A DNA stretch of 64,000 nucleotides from Streptomyces albus subsp. chlorinus (GCF_013302895.1 NZ_VJOK01000001.1:3901550-3965549), one strand, 5' to 3'. Positions 62,401 to 64,000 are shown, numbered from the stretch's first letter. Numbers and translations: made by a program. Notes: generated by a model from the sequence alone, not told the origin.

Positions 62401-64000
62401 GTTCGTCCTCGTCCTCCGCCAGCCGGTGCGCGACCCGCGGCACCTCTCCGAGCTGAAGGGCTTCGCGAACTGGCTGAGCGACCACACCGGCCGCAGGGCT
62501 TTCCGCTACTCCGCCCCGCTCGGCTTCGCACGGCAGGACGGTGACAGGTCGAAGCCCTGGATGCTGGTGACCGAACCGGTGGACCCGGAGACCGGGGACC
62601 CCGGTGTGTGGCGCACGCACGTGTGGCAGCGTCCGAAGACCACCAGCCGGCCGTTGGTGCCGCTGCAGGGCCTGCCGTCCCGTCCGGCACCTCCGACCGC
62701 CTCCTCCCTCCTGCTCTCCCGCTCCGACGCGGCGCGGCAGCCGGGGGATACGGGGGTCTCGGCCTACGGCCCGGACACCCTGGCGGGCGGCGTCGCGTCC
62801 GCCGCGTCCGCCGAGGCGGGCGCGCAAGCGCGGTCGCAGCCCTGGTCGGTGTCCTCGTGGCGGGCGTACGACCCGGAGGCCGTGCGGTTCGCGGCGTACT
62901 ACCAGGGCGAGCGGGCGAAGGCGTATGCGGCCTACAGCGCCGAGTACGAGCAGGCGGTGGCGGAGGCGCTGGCCGGTCCGGCGGTGATGGCGGTGAAGGA
63001 TGCGCTGCGCGGGGTGGCCGAGCGCACGGGCCGTGCCGGGGAGTTCGGTGATCTGCTGGCGCTGCCGGTGGACGCGGGGTCGCTGGACCCGCTCATGCGG
63101 GCGTTCTCGCAGCTGGTGGGTGCCGAGGTGCTGCCGGGGGCGGCCGTGGGCGGGCCCGGGTCCGTGACCGGGAGGGGTTTCCGTGTCGTGGGGGGTGTCA
63201 ACGGTGCGGCGTCGCGGTTGTTCGCGGCGTACCGGGAGTCGGGGGCCTCGGCCGAGGAAGTGGCTGCCGTCCGCGACGCGGTGGCGGCCTGGCTGGTCGG
63301 CCGCGGCGCGCAGTCGCTGCCGGAGGTCCTGCGGGACGCGCGGCCGTTCGTCGCTCAGGACGCGGAGGAGGAGTCTGCCCTGGCGCGGGACGGCGCGCGG
63401 TTCCACATGTGGGTGGACACGCACTTCGACCCCCGCGACGTACTGCGTGGGATGGGCCTGCTGACCCCGGAGAGGGAGCAGCGGCTCGTGCCGCCGCATC
63501 AGCGGCTCTACGACGAGCAGTTCGCCACGATGTACGAGGAGCTGTCCTTCCGCGGCGAGGACGCCGACCCGCAGCAGGACTGGATGCAGCTGAGGGAACT
63601 GCTGCGTCGCCGCGAGCAGTTGCTGGACTACGCGGCGGGCAGGGGGCCCGCTCCCGTCGACGGCCTGCTGCCCCTGGGGCGCGTCGACGCCGTCGCCGAG
63701 TGGCTGGACGTCTACCGTGACGAGGCCGTCCGGGCGCTGCGCCGGCTGAGCCCCGCACACCTGCTCGGGCTGTCTCTGCACCACGGGTCCGACTTCAAAC
63801 TGTTCCGCGCCTGGCTCAGCGGACGCCGGTTCGGTGAGCGGGCGCTGCGCTGGACGATGCGGGCCCATGTGCGGTCGGTGGCCGGCAAGATTGTCAAGGC
63901 GGGCGTGGGGAGGGTGCCGGTTCCGGCGATCCTCGACACCACGGCCGACTTCAAGAACGTCGTGGCGCACTTCGGCCGACCCGAGGCGCGGGAGGCGCTG
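28979..64000 (+). CDS. Giant multidomain type VII-associated protein (>=11,674 aa, open at right edge)
   Basis: One frame runs from GTG 28979 (AGAGGAG 7-8 nt upstream) to the window edge with no stop. That is 35,022 bases, 11,674 codons, roughly 1.2-1.3 MDa, and still incomplete. Order: WXG-like helical domain (residues 1-100, Trp48); hydrophobic stretch (102-141); Pro/Gly-rich region with collagen-like triplets (about 203-1017); long helical regions with a 13-residue repeat (1391-1456) and Gln/Glu-rich coiled coil near 2880-2980; acidic Thr/Ala linkers (about 3580-3800); beta-rich region (about 3980-6060). The distal part has His-Gly...Cys caspase-like modules at H7166/C7220, H8151/C8198 and H10630/C10677, and HExxH metallopeptidase-like modules at 8910-8914 and 10119-10123. 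Similar giant Streptomyces proteins are, from memory, sometimes auto-labelled 'lonely Cys domain' proteins. Likely role: exported or contact-dependent toxin/peptidase of the adjacent ESX-like system (inference). Confidence 0.95.
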   Translation, partial: MKSWRDELQGLDIDKIWEMGNAWIRLGDMLYEQKYDLDNRVLFFDEKWQSKAARTMQECWTDGLSDRWTKSIDAVWKIGQAINQYADKIKELAEEKAKAENASVWMQIFGTILGLATFGVGSFLGAAISLSARLASMLANVGRTLSQVLNSFTRSAMELLGGAGLGAALTAGIDRAAGEAGAAMAGTDYHSDPRMEGANIGIGALMGLAPGVAGLGRGGGRGGALGVQDAVRSAVQNWWRSTGGGRGSATSAWNTAFGDHTTVAPKWQSGEGGRASTNTNFNDGNLNVGGLRTSPTWKTPTGGTAGTGGDRAGASVFSPGGTPPPPRGTVGGGDHGMPGAPGAPGVNGGAGSRGGVVVEPQGTPPEGPGGTPATTPDGPPTPGTSHGSEGMPPGGAPPLPHPGVPQGPVAAEGRGGTVAPPQGPPRREGGPGGSVGTDGRTPPPDGTAQPPVPEGTSPAGTEHQSSGSPSSDAGRSAPPQDQVGTSGPGGTASGGDPLVPVGPGGRGTPPSGNEHVGAPPPAQQRGNSGAEDGGNNAAPPGGGDRQFQRGDDLAVPPSQSQRGGDLAAPPQGDRGGESSASSQTLPPRDAEQQGISPQDPTNAPPEGGSSGRVQEADHGADTVARPGNESGAGAPEVQVRQPAETGQPGAQGPDQHVVPGGRVEGPTPPAATGGGEAALVPPVPRAGTGAAAPHEQAPPPARTTPPGDRAGEYRPDGTTNNRPVQEQTGTRQHEDGTGGTGGTAVTDGTSTRTSDASGENSARPQGQEREAGPDHLQGQGQRGGEESAWAAGQRADGTRGDGTRGDTARGETARAGDGPASRGPQQQRAGESGPPATNKTPATGGSAPGRPASGPAERDGVRDGARNGTGGEGRAQAPGDETAPVAEGQAPARPGSAAGPESETAVPDGGSSGPVAREGDAGRVGMSGQRDESPGAHGAPVGRQPVSGESAHEGPGSGQPGSGTHEGDGRIAVTPERTGGERTGGEHHGSLAAHPDTDGAVGHPAGQGERPAGRSGQDAVAWNEDGFNPNEGHSSYTLELGDPGRLADMQVRTESLNSEFATNKLPWAEQRTQVQRKADAALEAAYRDHRDHPERGFPEREPVVALETRAENAGLVGADVRRAADAYREALKEWRSGRGRGEVSSEGLVSLPTFPETLRGKLDVAFGDRVPEVDVDHVASAMMRQDDAYGPVEWARETGVPDHMVTPVADAYKIAQYEFWRGEGAAERGAGLRDSPYAAPDDPHFVQLFNEKLESALSQFHHTVSPADIAHHMLSRDSWLAHQTTRPVREAVKGSFDGAWQPLFDKLQKGEISPLQFRREFDKLEDGLPELFQREVMARAVRDDVLKWFDDFQHGPRHDRASSAAGDTAPVGAPSDAPVGGSSSARAEESEGRSGLELTRKEPQGRNALELSREEPQGRNALELSREEPQGRNALELSREEPQGRNALELSRDEFEGVQATSRGAGEPDGVESAAGGRTAGETVADRPSANKLTKPSTGDKVAAAVREFADKRIGRQEFAQRVSDLMGGRRDGLESHPVPRSDAVAQGDVPANPVRFEPSRDSVTRLHEEAQELVGPTANRFLNGRIDRAEFEQQAADLVAKLGAHPPKTQTLVEGGPAVPDGATHTAPVRQHGTGDSPAAVASTRPSGPDAPFDRPEFSSPAAEGQARAELGDAIVKEVRRLADEYGIGTGRGDMDGFVAAAGERVDALFKGLDSRLALEWEADGAFGRLSREVGIGDTIPHAERTKLYDEFRADYRAATDKLPAKDGLPETEVRATPLTEWAGDGRWFPKLPQVEDTWRSRLTSKALEEQLRQENRADLPEHLHRWLISDRQVSRENLAGIDRKALVDEHMADVKAAADKAMGGRKPEEMSAQDWSRYNETLVQEDIRLNAYMPGRIDRHVGVNQMRDLAGQQFAKRVGDPDTPEAVLVRDQFLKSTTDAYNEVIGLPGAELRALTERAEGLRTEAHNLQRVVEDARAEAARFRTNMGLWQKVDAAQKRADEALARAVDAERAAHDFSKKITPDGVWTREELRSRQEEFFRNHFEPNVRSLPDRLRYEELQKSALAEGGRAFHDLTTNPRYADRGSDELGTAHELADRKGELFGRPAVNPLTGRAERLWDVDELAFDKLAAEYRERHAHNHNDVWGPGDRDVEAALAQEKRDGDAFGKALKEEWDKHWNRAEEPRLQAQREQDAAEAAAGRRRMQQLFSGSAGRDSVRAEALGVRKLSDGSFSQEHRLPAASFADPRVRTYYEQQAKNIEDRFHEGWLSYEKMSGVRGAEQIRADLMHEIRQRWSTLNARVQDREAAYQAWRKNPEWHMDLKTFRSERTSPPPVPSAQDIGRYRTPTVEEVPDAEAGGIVRGGGDQLLVEPEGAPELPTYESAVAHESRLWEEGGVRAEGSGQDRSPFVEEVLDEEFGGTRPGLNEGAEGATGFAGAAGFEGATGFQGASGLAEADAAVPASALAVGASDAASQASRVAQEVQAPPSTVPDAAQEALAKLASVRDTVEDRETAYQVFDEQLGDHAGLSLSDTPRLRPVREWFADAWTHARPGDEQAAVAAELHDKVDGVVRQQAADAWFDEHIVPTVIPDRPAPRFTFQPWETYESDFHHSQAAKGVRADFHAAVAESGVAFQEDTDRGAPAVADLAERFTQRYAQAHQQWRDAQRAGRVVDQVMYEPVDDEGLTPRLLGHQLPSAMRPAYEEQLRGLQDQFRHDWSAVEETAPEDLAAQRQELTDNFRQAVRDLSARAQKAGLHANDLVGLAERGRTGGWDRETNGWFQERKQHLLQEYGEELGFGTRGLLSEDERAAAERDFVRRLDALAKVAGMRHRANVEFDGLVSRQQTEQDTAVVHDRRVVDWAEEQAQAARTAYADAYLAHQASLADAEEQAGQQTDQQQAEEQAGQQGSGAQEQSGATTQVSVPAAPSWAAEDDWRRAAWPTLLKDLFDAKLSAQREAERAQEQAREQEQAQAEPGSQAGTRSDAQTQVVPAQGTQGVSEEDRRLYDEAFEAWASLRRGLVRDLRIDAGRVYQEAWQAHESRLRSGGEDADEAWERLAGQFDRGLAQQAVVARGGRLFDRSFDAWLRSEEASQVPAPAAEAAREEVRDAFLRDLSQVAGEVFDTPAAAQEGLRDAVQRVRERAHALADRVGEQADRAASLQVERQRLGKTFQDALGVLPTRLGSLLGVLAPGVPVEAVLSQADVAAVHEQAEGELRAAFDLTFQDVPPRHATSGDRADWEQRYADVAARIPGRLLHHAARRAVQQDAVRQVEKAVRSWENQEGLVDGAFRRRFGVASGSGLDASVLLPLEVGTAKTAAAVFDRFFSEGSFVPGRVDRVLDHWNHWRGDLGQNYWTSQWRTQHSRVTDADRLHTKFAEELGRRAAHAQATRRFDEQLAAWEEQHPGQTLAPEAVQRIREDYARQTDAAFRDTFDAHLGKPSGLNAQVRTWDRRADVLSGALPAHFDFEAWAEPALHRVGAAADAFALRHGLDEDRLTEMGADARELSRWLWAPASLASSWTAAEAATGDRFAAGVADHRERTAQAADDSDAWVDIDEADARADDSASGGRVGDDLLDGAHAGSASGTAAAGQTADKTAGQTLSEADDDTASDTGTDTAGETATEATEESTDETAAQAGGETVTEAAEEATAGTADKAVNAPREPSEDDSSVSSASSVAPEEQDGSAEVTTSAQLSRTAQSAQEAREASAGQEASEGQGTGTSQSAASDDRAAEPVRRENSVRFAAAEDFDDDRSDQGTEGTGGTGGSTSDSASTTGSADSDTSSSHSSEASAADTASELGADYSEEVRTLRITVQNLENRRTWWRLRHGMRPPRQEHRLHGYPAVPTTVPETTPTGEPSPMSESEQRSWAQFIVRRRHQAWDLMGFPRRSAEDWLYEDGPAYDRALDYLRNLHREVFLGQRQGRTGTGASSSDRSGTTGTATGATTTSSTAATEAATTGTATSASAPRTEDLVAGTVPLPAEAAAFDTVRAMYVVQPGGAGDPSFDESGVQTFADGSSLRKHAVRESGTQIILHEPETVAQKIVEALRPHPKDVGRLYNDLLGDMSGRPHNLLGEIPRTPGERQHATEPGPAGDGKAVTFRGADGVWRLARIRMRNFGDYAVYEAPQGTRSAEGVEDTATGLKVHQRQRTHDKSVRAAQKDSPGAASLGGGFWPPMGDPSGLLRVDLSFSHNREQYKSTFQQAVQETRQVRDQVGGKAYTNKALYDVELYDQHPKNGTLMPSAAAGQDTPHVLRFVVRDGFEWRVPDGMTKKVPAKPQGLPRAIEFADGKLPDQATGQLTVAPELLQWLLPTLQKFTGLTLEDRGVDQVLRSFQESRLSEDMFLANQSGGTKVLLQTNSGQIAGSVEWTVRPAPGKAASLDRPVYDSTLRNEKEYMPSVAHERGLNKSLAVTVSGGVGANVPTFRVMGGAGFTLGTSRTDANTVTHTGGVYTGREDKGTKGLYQGPVEVSLTVNAPHDLARLPQPSDLKGADPKGLVASFEGNVRLQTPRTEARKLGGWDPGRRVKGADGEPLHVPEMPPELRGRHPLALMAYGVEMLVSRAELLNEPRTQPPRPRSPLLGFAPRIRANSSRSGSSTPGSDAARLPSPLHRRTRSAQHALGDQGLLGLPDAEGSEARFGVPRGRRSRAGTVTGAAERPQELPLQLRDRRRGSSAPPVPERLQVPPSPLDGPAEAPSPVVEEPTLIGPAELRRLVSRVLESDPRLRKWIAPEPSRIRKGFREADRRLHPPLRKAKVRMGDARRAAWAAVRGRPIPHRRPVKPHFDTLHRKAINALRNQQLIDQGFSPLSLNTWMRTTFDQEGATYVVQLRRPGLLSQSTLVLKFRGTSWGDFKWKGYEPHENTRGGYRGGTDAGNSSNATQSGGVTAGIDGGPRFDGGRFMPGGGVAGTWSASRRGETGTGVAFDGTVVSDSGVHLYGTEFGLEVTAEVHTVPRGPVRAVTGNWLSKRPEGRALADGKRKNVGKRKNAGKRKNGEPRTAGPDAQPRIVPVRLGSPGDGALHIQVAAVARVPDALMPHSLSNVRKQSPADVQPTVQGQERAQHNAPPPPSSRVLTEPQARALRDALMRRPFRPEEHVHQVPLWVGHANPLADLMANMIAEMSPKETRWMLSATGTTERQTIDMSLAPGQLESHLAAMLVGQWPAVRVKVTGRFFGLEAEVDVTALQQGHRVRPILNGGLHSEAGYAGPISVGSGTAGKRGWEAGVRASGWGSINNGVPDALPATIITGPSWTPWQRMKSEGVSQGLSFTFQAGQTRGGRQARTEHDSTVYVVSARIKSNRPFSKEHEKVGAVLVQSRSTDLRDLKSAVELGLVSNGLDRPKPLPAVRPLLPTPILATAEGALDPRGVLDAFRRALASEKLGKVLPASGIRDLGGLYDQFALLLRNPHLVRSMYDQLSTPEGLSTRHYHNQFFDRFHLGSLSGTVRVRLVRGEPRYRDAHHNIDVEQELVLTEKKTRSLGTSRPKKVTSPLPLTAVFGTEKNDASGEAQGHNTVLAPGVTAASSNVQSTSVTNEVSRNPALAMPGDWKFDVPQWVEVTYTRDDGTEFAVLEPAGRLSEVYPDLLVLPVRQDAAGTAAGTAEAVRPDGAEVTAPAVRAPAVRAEAGKEPVVVPVRPGDRLAAPQDHPLVRLLQDKQVTVLNAPGGLQREKHAEAVLARAYNWYREQRPAGGGDAVTTRLAAGTADDASSASSASFVPATFRNTEDIPLGALVRASGTGTPTTIAADPGPAHAITVTTGFSVADGPREAQAPGDDASTPGLTWDPGDLIFAGTSNGYTVTTVTVEPAPESSGTRVSGGGKALRIVPKRWSGMLRGISQRQRDVRDWASRSPLVRGRDYTSLTRPGTQAQVEMSRLLGSRALRLKGPDAVGPRGYRLPRVYNGSAVGDAHADMRVWWRFLAGARWKVHGATRTFGQYTDQQVANTDQFEQGASGIEAAVSFGGHPAFNSGTTTGNSFPSDNLPMLGAGDTGASQHADKSVYQVRGVPVREPQLLVGISGLEQWVEARVGKNWPKEWKDWVHRAVRGRMHFGHERAEAFASSFVDDEPLYLMVPERQAREYGLIDDSTYPEVVGTAWDRVDALHEKIRDVYKQLEAADIRVERIYKELYDLLSEPERTEAHAVPLRDRYENLVRRLGEQLVERAGLRDAYERLGADQAEAKLSALDLTEWYQQDPATRTGEPPAAWKPHELDEELKAAQHPLAPVGQDEVAAPSPHEAPPEVPLYRRRDVKDLVRRADSPGDWWNGPQVPPQHLELREWLKADALRGLVRAKRAELNAALDAGDAHVAAVRGGELAYLQEALADVVRTGEGMRQAIDEELDRLDREARESDREEDEGRGQTEAETRQTLAQEIRTHLSAGSPLDTQPREVEVLQTQLDSAWKGVPTTTAGGARAAHGAATVTEEQRDQVARLENQLHRAKVKQAVLDFATDPQRFPQPSALPATRATRDLSETEREALRWKEALDASVRFEPVREPGEDAVTRYTGPDGTVYDVFDPHSVRTPEATKGEGLPLSLDAGLAALDHAGLTQNPYEGVTSAQRAAQVRADLAAWVRANPELVADWAEREPDDVFTPDDLAAAGLGVLDTSGKDTHQKEFDEEGVLHFNVPTTPEQRAELLARQLERPGGTEVKTGAMTVPTAGYDNSAMDLAPQLFAHRHNVSVHVVIPDQGVFVFHPGVTGAVTEDEVPGDLPSVHVLRDGDTYKALLPRRLVEKLGLPRRPVLPPRLTVTDPDGHVQPSVFVSLADAVFAADTVAEFVAEGGTESAAQVATEGAAEPVTEGAGTVDGRSDGTSVSTSADDGTSLDAEEDTSGERPPESVARKSHTKSANTGWGAFTGPSGWQGYQQPQQVPQSAALGNPFASALSQAQVPRGFQAPAPVGQTSAVPSPQYVYAAETRIGGVAGRGRNYASQPLGDIDLSRWGVIGADGTRREPVETPWAGEPVYALVAEGGPEGLWLPDGPDGTKRLFGPEQVADVVARDPERPAGTRVVILAARGGADLLVLPRQVAHQSQAGTFSMDAWKYEWVTPAGGGLPYVAFVEDPQGMRPTGQWILTRPGMLSEPGLLPPAGDMVFQPGKNHSFTENTMVTHTLVDPNTHESTGRSLHDSEDFAENEWAYRPLPAVRHFARWDPDRDVEGPLRELPPGMANSYIFSTHGRIEFGAVAATYNEVQPDGSTAEMPSDVAWEEAGRFIRRRPSFRGKPTVWMDVCDSGKKVADPLVEPAFPGVRTATEVGVPAYTYADKANYVEEGDGKPARLLIHGKLDENREDILVANPEISEAYLPLIADRAGLHPDIPERETRARRFTRVLRYGFGDAIESPERVGEYVGYLRGLGALESMRWGIGDTDPLTMPRLEHILELFYRRHGQPVPADPGQAVGGMLVQAARTEGAMELLNFLENPATAPQLPVAIPAGPTTEAVPTGSGAGTASEATHHGPSARTSHTKSVPVRGDRVVEDPRPSALGDSLSPVEGTGVSTSGQAAGTDSVAGAQEAGQLGRPTVTASQAATLSSRGEVMLPGSDATGKLVDAVNSVKTAAAKSAALAGHDWPAGVDELRNLVADALEADLRLPTGDRRFWPWIDGLSAPGEKRPLLAGNTDEHRSAFAASLRPGDGVRTGQENSVAPQRASDWGLLAAVAPVLGLRPTVVLPNGGLWETGPNSGREITLLRLGTGDAGDAAWAAAVPVRDLRANASAPAPLGSERTEATSQAHEPEPVSAPASHTTTDPTQTPTTVEAPQPQPETFFGAEPRAVESEGAQLAREEQDGSATEQTGQVAPHTEDLVQDPTEILTEPVAEAPFYGTFEEDTDLASDEEYDGDAPRDAVALHMPQPSGSSHQHATHGGTASQGGTSAADEELLNAFLAEDTLVEGGVHAAQADAARQTVGRNLTGRQLGSVVTDQVRLLRAWPGQEERLSQAQPAPWRKVYLLWAEGDGSRGIHYKGEWIDGKRLGGILERDPVLRQMGKDTSVVVVLSEASSLDTAFQRALGNSLRGNPVRTPSGVATFIEGPDGRWYPTLVDKHPDQAYGGWASYHWNGVEQSLPEREWIAEGGERFRTSDVILLPVPRNDGGPDAIMSIASEDRPAHRLMARAQQHGNALDFYHAMARAHGRGPWNVNADGSTVNEPAGNKLKPSHRGVHLMAHGTAGGVQWALKDGRRLVMDNEQSAELTVDAANASDLRPGDWIFADTCLAAVPWHTPMLPPPPVTQAIPPVEDELRTVDFVQHLATVGRRYAAGYSGYVATRETIRPDGTQGLARFLLADARSGFKQLVVARPEPTPEALEKVAEFSGSTLTGPARVDRALVMTWALRKMFGRDVEDRPDYWERLVPMLGVLELLRSNDPLLRQFTEINMDMLRTLAGRYGSLAHERNAAIAYDGLLKWLEEKVDDASPEAPLSSLDDEGHLRAALQHLFPQNDPASVSDEEVRWLLRKDEQTPVAAKDVGRAIWALTRAHRHLARAANPRDLASKVLHLPKDSAWGDYWEQNWESQLLRTVAMATAVGVDITHEDQLAAHHLTMIGALSPETELPGAAGPQGRNFTGIPVTSRVRTDQLTVALPDGTSQLGAVPWKNLGTGDPHLFAAGPGRDGQVRLILPRSVEVEVPPGEVVALLDMDPQLTKRDLNDPVVFLGMGDVHESLQKPVSHWTGRFTQAHANPAAIMPLQGPDEPAWIVLYANADGSVPNWTFSEREAPATVGAPVASGDMVLSAATDTAPQQATEPSAQATTQAAPEAAPVAAARLADQLLSMDQSERADVLAQLPPEQLGALTWNMWLMGRLRATLSPEDYAETAALLMLRIEPRVHRPVDVRRAAVPLMTVMLGNPEVASRLVEDEHYRLIVVPKDVPFREVDGFRHVDIAYRGGTKPAEAGVREGLVGVSEENLLGEEPGNPAFSKEDEGHSDLVHEMAHAIHLGALDRQQKQLITDVFNAQTEKEKRGEAGAWPDGPRHGPLGGYPNYSSWDEREFFAQLTTVWLGVNAGEDTNTMLPRNNGAQWVRDALPDMVPLLEWLYGPGAEPGYYKVNSPMEYLPSEVSGQQVSGQASALPAAGAGQGELESARPSVSAWSLSHPAVTVPLSGILAFLDQATAPLREGSPQEKAVYEDAQGAKEFAEDARRMFDRWLEENPKKAANVKPGDKDELAGALALGYTQIAAVVREWNEQPPSPRDYAAFVSQASLGAVRQSLGQAPRDFLEAEAWPLASTLEYILETGGSIRPQPLRYSLPEERSQRPAIVGEYLENLLLSNPERFVGQDEALGLSSPGDKAVGDVPETVVPAVELEIRQLVDAEPTDVTPAQRALDLYNEALRQRGLPPLDRSATDGQRGQEVQEPSTTEVTTSGAVESGAGTTQPESADAEQVPDVLPAPPSRREVLDPVRDWRRISDVPGHRRTGALRAIDEAVAGLPRHPNAQDLAGVLQAVREWQRSASRSSSRWDAVTRLEEAVRDRMRRLQESHRAPDATSRHRHRSGASAQGTAAHGPAQSLIPAGPRPVEVEGFAPASGFEAELHAYRMVLPQGQHYETFGDYDGGVVTLPGLLSITMDGGQNGAVLEVVTEPARGLRRGADDGRAEMSDVLAAFHDVLRRLENARPGAPLKSIFPALAGYEVDPLVGDMPVRPNQAGQGLMLVHHTATAPLSGIPGFLGHVTAHMRRESAPVQTAYLDAQTALHYAEQGRDLFTRWLGHHPRRAAEVRPWDADELAGALALGFTQVAAAVRGGRDSRVLPKDYAAVISRDSLAAIRRGLGLVPRAFLEDAAGWLPETFVTALRRSGGLLLPADVLGSPLPMRWSYDSQAPATIGVYLENLLLAHPSRIVGQDEALGVRTSYTEMERNPADGVARITPPVARLEARPLEAVQTDPRRIERTHTALAQLSLDLYNDARRQHGLPPVGRPVAHGQRGQTGYAPPSREQVTSGAVVSQADATRATSRQSQSRGGSVSAVVSALLAPALAELAGRLPGMEQDERAEELALLPAGDLEALASHRPLVRDLRTTLSVEDFADTAARLLLRVSEGVHEPMSVRREAVRRIAPMLGDADVAVRLLNAGHRVHVVPRDVALTADGPFRASHGSRTKDGRTLASLRGLYDRPRTGVGEENLLGETTSVPGAPVYADGYSSVTHEFAHAVHRVGLGAVDQRLVKEVFDAQKAKGWAGKFPDGQLYDPVGKNPGPNYSSRNEYEFFAQLTNAWLGVNAGADPYTEAPRNNGASWVRGNLPELVPLLERLYGPGAEPGQTGANPHDAVQAENQTWAGFRAFWNRADRELYPHHHPLMHPAPATSQGHAAPGVVSGALTWSGQAPQTAEPVSMEALPAPPSRLVAAPQQSVPHLDMNAVAGLLLGQQTVAQGPGSVPQVRVLTGEPISRVLFDRMPLLERQRDGSWREVGRLRVPFPDTSYVLVVDAIPDGFLIGGDTLRGLKLGRPLEDHPVLAGLEQHWLTGKRILKPQQMAAVVRADRMFQTLPRGAKLIVPTPHIGTQSLGVVEALADALGIDPVVPTLDGRLAPVAPNSRTYRFVQRYWNTQRGTGSRLPVGDWTAIPAAPHREPRGRAWTDSTGKRFTDNDVRQRPYAEAGGTRLLGVDVLPGTDDGLRREGRALAFRDPWVVHSVQTADGERILGAERRPLPSALHAYTSHGTRDHFAVPLLDGSRAWMPAEQSGAFVAHTFATMGFPEDSTNYIEQCEPGNAYDPYARRADVLAAVDDPLANRSQGQLAVNETGGLLLAPTALTGVGSFHLGEPAYRPMRVHFADPWGRLSDVALFRAEAKGEELARRARIAGLYSGSGALSERGAEDTRLIDLALRRVFGADVDADPRSTDYQRKMAGGGALVRALRNDPALRDVTPFRMEVWQLLVHRLSGHAQYNTTDRTFLDRGTEHLTDADRKAYDDALDVARERLRRNPRLGLGELLAETAGQQRTAGAPPLLEFAADRTRHADPHGMLDVPAGTRLSLEQKGRVFWATVRAEAWLRDQPAARTAAIAPWVLHTRTDGMAPEEIHEELLTLATTSQVSLRALTPGEEAAELGAIDLELRGAYKAEWPSSAGAALTPFGYNWGPTDLSGGLRTDQVLQVRPDGTKRAVDAPFMPRDKEGKPIPGLRAIVLRFDLHSRTGQPVLHLPEGPARTTFAELTRLVFHSRSLQASRDVREPFVLVLRQPVRDPRHLSELKGFANWLSDHTGRRAFRYSAPLGFARQDGDRSKPWMLVTEPVDPETGDPGVWRTHVWQRPKTTSRPLVPLQGLPSRPAPPTASSLLLSRSDAARQPGDTGVSAYGPDTLAGGVASAASAEAGAQARSQPWSVSSWRAYDPEAVRFAAYYQGERAKAYAAYSAEYEQAVAEALAGPAVMAVKDALRGVAERTGRAGEFGDLLALPVDAGSLDPLMRAFSQLVGAEVLPGAAVGGPGSVTGRGFRVVGGVNGAASRLFAAYRESGASAEEVAAVRDAVAAWLVGRGAQSLPEVLRDARPFVAQDAEEESALARDGARFHMWVDTHFDPRDVLRGMGLLTPEREQRLVPPHQRLYDEQFATMYEELSFRGEDADPQQDWMQLRELLRRREQLLDYAAGRGPAPVDGLLPLGRVDAVAEWLDVYRDEAVRALRRLSPAHLLGLSLHHGSDFKLFRAWLSGRRFGERALRWTMRAHVRSVAGKIVKAGVGRVPVPAILDTTADFKNVVAHFGRPEAREAL
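29585..32029 (+). other. Pro/Gly-rich low-complexity region of the giant protein
   Basis: About 815 residues are dominated by Gly, Pro, Thr, Gln and charged residues, including collagen-like triplets GMPGAPGAPG. Probably disordered and extended, suited to spanning the cell wall. Confidence 0.7.
33149..33346 (+). repeat. 13-residue tandem repeat in the giant protein
   Basis: GRNALELSREEPQ is encoded three times with near-identical DNA in 39-bp units at 33191, 33230 and 33269. Diverged copies lie at both ends (33149-33190 and 33308-33346). Confidence 0.9.
39722..40372 (+). other. Acidic Thr/Ala/Ser-rich linker of the giant protein
   Basis: Residues about 3582-3798 are made of short Thr-Ala-Glu-Asp motifs (for example DTAGETATEATEES) and Ser runs. 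A second Thr/Ala/Ser stretch follows near 40745-40880. Such linkers separate the helical N-terminal half from the beta-rich region. Confidence 0.65.
40910..47160 (+). other. Beta-rich region of the giant protein
   Basis: About 2,080 residues alternate short beta strands with Gly/Asn turns. Segments such as LAVTVSGGVGANVP, GGVAGTWSASRRGETG and KRGWEAGVRASGWG recur in related form, suggesting several copies of a beta-sandwich or beta-barrel unit. The region is poor in cysteine and could be a pore, stalk or adhesion part. No named family is recognised. Confidence 0.5.
49680..50863 (+). other. First caspase-like (clan CD-type) module
   Basis: The segment FSTHGRIEFG carries H7166-Gly and WMDVCDSGK carries C7220, 54 residues apart, each at the end of a hydrophobic strand. 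This is the His-Gly...Cys arrangement of caspase, CHAT and gingipain-type peptidases. Both residues and the following Ser-Gly are intact. The motif SHTKS occurs on each side (49478 and 51332). Confidence 0.55.
53240..53765 (+). other. Second caspase-like module
   Basis: The segment GVHLMAHGTAGG has H8151-Gly and DWIFADTCLAA has C8198 (47 residues apart), again after hydrophobic strands. An upstream stretch, RKVYLLWAEGDGSRG, is part of the same folded block. The assignment to clan CD is by motif order only. Confidence 0.5.
55202..56080 (+). other. First HExxH metallopeptidase-like module
   Basis: HEMAH (residues 8910-8914) is followed after about 60 residues by DEREFFAQ with a candidate third zinc ligand E8970, then WLGVNAG and RNNGAQWVR. 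The arrangement resembles zincin toxins of the anthrax lethal factor type. A helical pre-domain (ADQLLSMDQSERADVL) precedes it, exactly as in the second copy. Confidence 0.65.
56162..56960 (+). other. Companion helical module, first copy
   Basis: About 265 residues with landmarks DELAGALALGYTQIAA, EYLENLLLSNPERFVGQDEALG and ALDLYNEALRQRGLPP. A clear homologue lies at 57880-58700 in the opposite order relative to the metallopeptidase module. Confidence 0.7.
57880..58700 (+). other. Companion helical module, second copy
   Basis: Landmarks DELAGALALGFTQVAAAV, VYLENLLLAHPSRIVGQDEALG and SLDLYNDARRQHGLPP match the first copy closely. It immediately precedes the second metallopeptidase module. Function unknown. 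Confidence 0.7.
58802..59690 (+). other. Second HExxH metallopeptidase-like module
   Basis: HEFAH (residues 10119-10123) is followed by NEYEFFAQ with candidate ligand E10178, then WLGVNAG and RNNGASWVR, homologous to the first copy throughout. The shared lead-in GVGEENLLGE occurs before HExxH in both. All presumed zinc ligands are kept, so both copies may be active. Confidence 0.65.
60120..61220 (+). other. Third caspase-like module (possibly degenerate)
   Basis: YTSHGTRDHF has H10630-Gly and YIEQCEPGNAY has C10677, 47 residues apart. The strand before the Cys is weaker than in the other two modules. A preceding segment GAKLIVPTPHIGTQSLG resembles the same fold without a Cys. Activity is doubtful. 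Confidence 0.4.

Noticed and set aside
33128..63970. Very long open frames on the minus strand (33128-42613, 42704-51808, 54566-63970), about 3,000 codons each
   Set aside because: They are antisense to the giant gene. Strong G/C at third codon positions of the real frame removes stops from one opposite frame. Their translations are Leu/Val/Arg/His-rich without domains, and they break where the plus-strand composition shifts.
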